A stretch of 32,799 nucleotides of DNA from Deltaproteobacteria bacterium. Lineage in GTDB: Bacteria; Myxococcota; Myxococcia; Myxococcales; UBA5297. Shown piece by piece: positions 28,558 to 32,799 of this stretch. The first letter of the stretch is position 1; every line of letters begins with the position of its first letter. Under the pieces are notes generated by a model. It saw nothing but the letters and a program-made list of their open reading frames with translations. It was not told where the DNA came from and ran no database searches. The stretch covers positions 1 through 32,799 of the forward strand of contig JACRCT010001018.1 of assembly GCA_016218885.1 (NCBI GenBank), read 5' to 3'. Position numbers and translations under genes: made by a program.

Positions 28558-29424
28558 CTACCTTGGCGTCGCCCTTATTTGGACATCGTCGACGTGCTTG
28601 ACCTTGAAGCGCTTTTCTTGAAGCGAGGTTGAGACCTGGCCAGTGGTCGGGTCGTATTCGAAAACAGCCAAGGGCTGAGAGAGACCCGTCAACGCTTCCA
28701 CCGGCAACTCCTTCAAGCCCTCCGGGAGGCGACCTTCCTCTTCCTGGAAGCTGGCAATGGCGCGCTCCAGGCACTGAAGATCGCGCTCCAAAATGAGCTG
28801 ACCCACCTTGTGATGGTACTGCTTTCGAGTCGCATCGTTGGGGGCTTGGCTCGCCATGGCCTTGGAGAAGTCAATCGCAGCATCCACATCGCCCGCAGTG
28901 GCGAGCAAGCGTGCCACCAACGAGGGCAAGTATTCGGGACGCCCCGGGACGTCAACTGCGAGTCGCAACCACGCAGCGCCCGCCGCATGATCTTGCCGCT
29001 CATACCATGCGTTGAACGCCAAATGGAAAGGGATCTCCCAACGTGTCGGGGCGTTCTTGAGCCCCTTTGACAGAATCTCGTCCGACTGATCGAGCCGGCC
29101 CTTTGCCGCCAGAACCAAGCCGCCGACCACGTAGGCATAGCCGTACTCGGGGTCGAGGTTTGTGATGAGGCAAAGAAGAGGAAGGACGGCGGGTTGCGGC
29201 TCATTCGCGACAGCCAGATATTGAATCAGCTTGAGCCAATACAGATCGGCCAATGCAGTCCGATTTCCAGGAACCAAATGACGCAATCCTTCGCCATCGG
29301 GAACATACAGCTCTCCCGCGAAGTCGTTGGCCGCCTGCCCGCCACGCGCGGCTTCGAAATGCGCCAGATGCGCGAAGACCGCAAGCAAGCAGACCGCGAG
29401 CGCACTAGCAAGATATCGAGTCAC
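28558..29424 (-). CDS. TPR-like protein with N-terminal signal/TM; pil-linked accessory protein
   Basis: GTG start MTRYLASALAVCLLAVFAHLAHFE; helical repeats (YGYAYVVGGLVLAAKGRLDQSDEILSKGLKNAPTRWEIPFHLAFNAW). Confidence 0.75.
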   Translation of the reverse strand: MTRYLASALAVCLLAVFAHLAHFEAARGGQAANDFAGELYVPDGEGLRHLVPGNRTALADLYWLKLIQYLAVANEPQPAVLPLLCLITNLDPEYGYAYVVGGLVLAAKGRLDQSDEILSKGLKNAPTRWEIPFHLAFNAWYERQDHAAGAAWLRLAVDVPGRPEYLPSLVARLLATAGDVDAAIDFSKAMASQAPNDATRKQYHHKVGQLILERDLQCLERAIASFQEEEGRLPEGLKELPVEALTGLSQPLAVFEYDPTTGQVSTSLQEKRFKVKHVDDVQIRATPR

Positions 29425-29443
29425 GATCGCGCAAATTCAACAA

Positions 29444-29470
29444 GGGCGGGCGCAGACCTCGCGCCCGCCC
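29444..29470 (-). terminator. Strong hairpin downstream of pilA (terminator or 3' stabiliser)
   Basis: - strand GGGCGGGCGC-GAGGTCT-GCGCCCGCCC, perfect 10-bp stem followed by TTGTTGAATTT. Confidence 0.65.
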
Positions 29471-29491
29471 AAAGAAGACGAAAAGTAGCGC

Positions 29492-29974
29492 CTAGTAGAC
29501 GTCTTCGGCCGTCACCCTTGAAACCGTATCTTCCGCGCTTGCTCCGCACACGGTAGCGACGGCGCCCTTCTGATATCCCCAGCAGGCAAACACGGCATTG
29601 CCGTCCACATCCGATCGGGCACCGATGCCAACCGCGGTTTCCGACGCATTGATCACGCTGTACTCGAAATAGACCATGCCCTCGGGACGCCACGCGAGAG
29701 TGTCGAAGCCACCACAGGCGCCGGGCGCTGGCCACGCCGCCTTGCTGGGGGTGGGAGCGCCAGGCAGGGCAGCTGCGTTAACGAACCAGTCATTGGTGCC
29801 CTGGTACGAGACCTCCGATGTGCGGATGGCGCCCACATTAATCGATCCCTCCTGCCTCTTGGTGCGCAACTGGTACTTGAGGAAGTTCGGGATGGCGATG
29901 GCCGCCAGGATGCCGATGATGGCGACAACGATCATGAGCTCGATCAGGGTGAAGCCGCGGGCCAGCTTCTTCAT
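29492..29974 (-). CDS. pilA: Type IV prepilin, PilA-like
   Basis: [44 protein letters not shown]: type IVa prepilin with G|FTLIE cleavage site. ATG 29974 inside ORF 29492-30184. Confidence 0.88.
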   Translation of the reverse strand: MKKLARGFTLIELMIVVAIIGILAAIAIPNFLKYQLRTKRQEGSINVGAIRTSEVSYQGTNDWFVNAAALPGAPTPSKAAWPAPGACGGFDTLAWRPEGMVYFEYSVINASETAVGIGARSDVDGNAVFACWGYQKGAVATVCGASAEDTVSRVTAEDVY

Positions 29975-30019
29975 GGTCTTCCTCCATCTGCTAGGGGGAC
30001 TGCTGTTCAACTTCGGTTC

Positions 30020-30040
30020 GCCCTCCAACTTCTGGAGGGC
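30020..30040 (-). repeat. Perfect inverted repeat in pilA leader
   Basis: GCCCTCCA-ACTTC-TGGAGGGC; 8-bp arms, 5-nt loop. Confidence 0.85.
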
Positions 30041-30062
30041 AGCTGCTACTGCCACCCGACAA

Positions 30063-30078
30063 AGCAACGGATGTGCCG
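30063..30078 (-). promoter_or_regulatory. Sigma54 -24/-12 promoter of pilA
   Basis: - strand CGGCACATCCGTTGCT versus TGGCAC-N5-TTGCW; GG and GC separated by exactly 10 nt; predicted TSS ~30052. Confidence 0.75.
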
Positions 30079-30143
30079 TCCGGGCGAGCGGGCGTATGTA
30101 CCCGAGAATCCTCGTGGACTCAGATGCGCGTACACTGTGCCGC

Positions 30144-30164
30144 AGGTGACGCGTTTTGTCACCT
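30144..30164. promoter_or_regulatory. Palindromic operator 1 (candidate enhancer site)
   Basis: AGGTGAC-GCGTTTT-GTCACCT, perfect 7-bp arms. Confidence 0.65.
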
Positions 30165-30174
30165 TCTCGGGCCC

Positions 30175-30195
30175 AAGCGACCAAACGCGTCGCTT
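30175..30195. promoter_or_regulatory. Palindromic operator 2 (candidate enhancer site)
   Basis: AAGCGAC-CAAACGC-GTCGCTT, perfect 7-bp arms; reverse-oriented spacer matches operator 1 (AAAACGC vs CAAACGC). Confidence 0.65.
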
Positions 30196-30252
30196 TCCCT
30201 GCTCCGCGGAAGAGGTAGAATCCGGCGGCTTCCGCACGCGGAGAGTCGAACG

Positions 30253-31212
30253 ATGCCCGAGACCGTTCTCACCACAGAAGACCTCAACAAGACGTTTAGG
30301 CTCGGCCTGAAGCGCCGGGTGGTCGAAGCCGTTCGCGGGCTGTCGCTCACTGTGGAGAAGGGCGAGATCTACGGCTTCCTGGGCCCCAACGGCGCCGGCA
30401 AGAGCACGACCATCAAGATGCTGATGGGTCTCATCTTCCCCACCTCTGGGACTGCCCGCATCTTCGGGCAGCCCATCCCCTCCAAAGATGCCATGCGCAG
30501 CCTCGGGTACCTCCCCGAGAACCCCTCCTTCCATGAGTTCTTCACCCCCGAGGAGCTGCTCTGGTTCTTCGGCAGGCTCTGCCAAATGCCCTCCGGTGTC
30601 ATAGCCGACCGCATCCCGATGCTGCTCGACTTGGTTGGGCTCCAGACCTTCGCCAAGGTGCCGCTGCGGCGCTTCTCCAAGGGCATGGTGCAGCGCGCCG
30701 GCATCGCCCAGGCACTGATCAACGATCCGGCCCTGGTGGTGCTCGACGAACCCATGAGTGGCCTGGACCCCATCGGTCGCAAGGACGTGCGGGACATCAT
30801 CTTCCGCCTTCGCGAGCAGGGAAAGACGGTCTTCTTCTCCACCCACATCCTCCCCGACGTCGAGGCCATCTGCGACCGGGTGGGGCTGATGCTCAAAGGC
30901 GAGCTGAGGGCGCAGGGTAAGCTCGAGTCCTTGCTCACGGCCCACACCCGCGCCGTCGACGTCATCGCCGAGCGGGTCCCCGTCCAGCTTGCCGAGCTGC
31001 TCAAGGCTCGCGCCAGCCGTACCGTCCCCAAGGGCGACGGGTTCGCCTTCACGTTCCTGGAGGAGGGCCATGCTGACGAGGCGGTCGCCACGTTGGCCGG
31101 GGCAGGAGCGCGCTTGGCGCAGGTAACCCGGCACCGCGAGACGCTCGAAGACCTTTTCGTCCGGATGGCCAAGGAAGCGGGCCAATCAGGGGTGGGTGGA
31201 AAGGTCGCCTAA
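30253..31212 (+). CDS. ABC transporter ATP-binding protein, PilH-like
   Basis: [15 protein letters not shown]; Walker [10 protein letters not shown], signature FSKGMVQR, Walker [14 protein letters not shown]. Pil context suggests PilH. Confidence 0.9.
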   Translation: MPETVLTTEDLNKTFRLGLKRRVVEAVRGLSLTVEKGEIYGFLGPNGAGKSTTIKMLMGLIFPTSGTARIFGQPIPSKDAMRSLGYLPENPSFHEFFTPEELLWFFGRLCQMPSGVIADRIPMLLDLVGLQTFAKVPLRRFSKGMVQRAGIAQALINDPALVVLDEPMSGLDPIGRKDVRDIIFRLREQGKTVFFSTHILPDVEAICDRVGLMLKGELRAQGKLESLLTAHTRAVDVIAERVPVQLAELLKARASRTVPKGDGFAFTFLEEGHADEAVATLAGAGARLAQVTRHRETLEDLFVRMAKEAGQSGVGGKVA

Positions 31213-31294
31213 GAGCCGTCTTCCACAGGACCTGAGCGCAGCGAGCCCGATCGAGTGTCCTCAGACCAGAGGCCGCCAGGCCCCCTTTGCCCCC

Positions 31295-32799
<1,505 letters not shown>

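Noticed and set aside
30043-30057. Second sigma54-like match TGGCAGTAGCAGCTGC on the - strand
   Set aside because: GG-to-GC spacing is 11 nt, not 10; the 30063-30078 element fits better.
30046-31185. 379-aa - strand ORF opposite the ABC ATPase
   Set aside because: Shadow ORF; the + strand carries complete ABC motifs.

Overview
This 32.8 kb, high-GC window looks like a chromosomal segment from a myxobacterium-like (Myxococcota/delta-type) bacterium; taxonomy is inferred from gene content only. (1) Bases ~384-5105, + strand: a Maf/YceF-like nucleotide pyrophosphatase, ApaH, a Cys-rich secreted protein plus an overlapping lipoprotein, a Ppx/GppA phosphatase and a small coiled-coil protein. (2) Bases ~5142-17656, - strand: an Omp85/TamA-like protein with about seven POTRA units, TamB, an ExeA-like AAA ATPase, a 1082-aa TPR protein resembling SgmX, EF-P and a Roadblock/LC7 protein. 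(3) Bases ~17790-24671, - strand: a small lipoprotein, PilQ-P-O-N-M and a small XRE regulator. (4) Bases ~24885-31212: an NtrC-type response regulator and histidine kinase, an ABC permease, a TPR protein, a type IV prepilin, and a divergent ABC ATPase (+). (5) Bases 31295-32799, - strand: an acyl-CoA/propionyl-CoA carboxylase beta subunit with one in-frame TAG at a normally Tyr position, running off the window. The best new signals are in the pilA-pilH divergent intergenic region: a near-consensus sigma-54 -24/-12 element, two matching 21-bp palindromes (7-7-7) spaced 31 bp centre to centre, a perfect hairpin in the predicted pilA 5' UTR and a 10-bp-stem hairpin just after pilA. Other points of interest are a Roadblock protein next to the SgmX-like gene and an uncharacterised lipoprotein directly after pilQ. 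All calls come from reading the sequence and from recalled family motifs; no searches were run.
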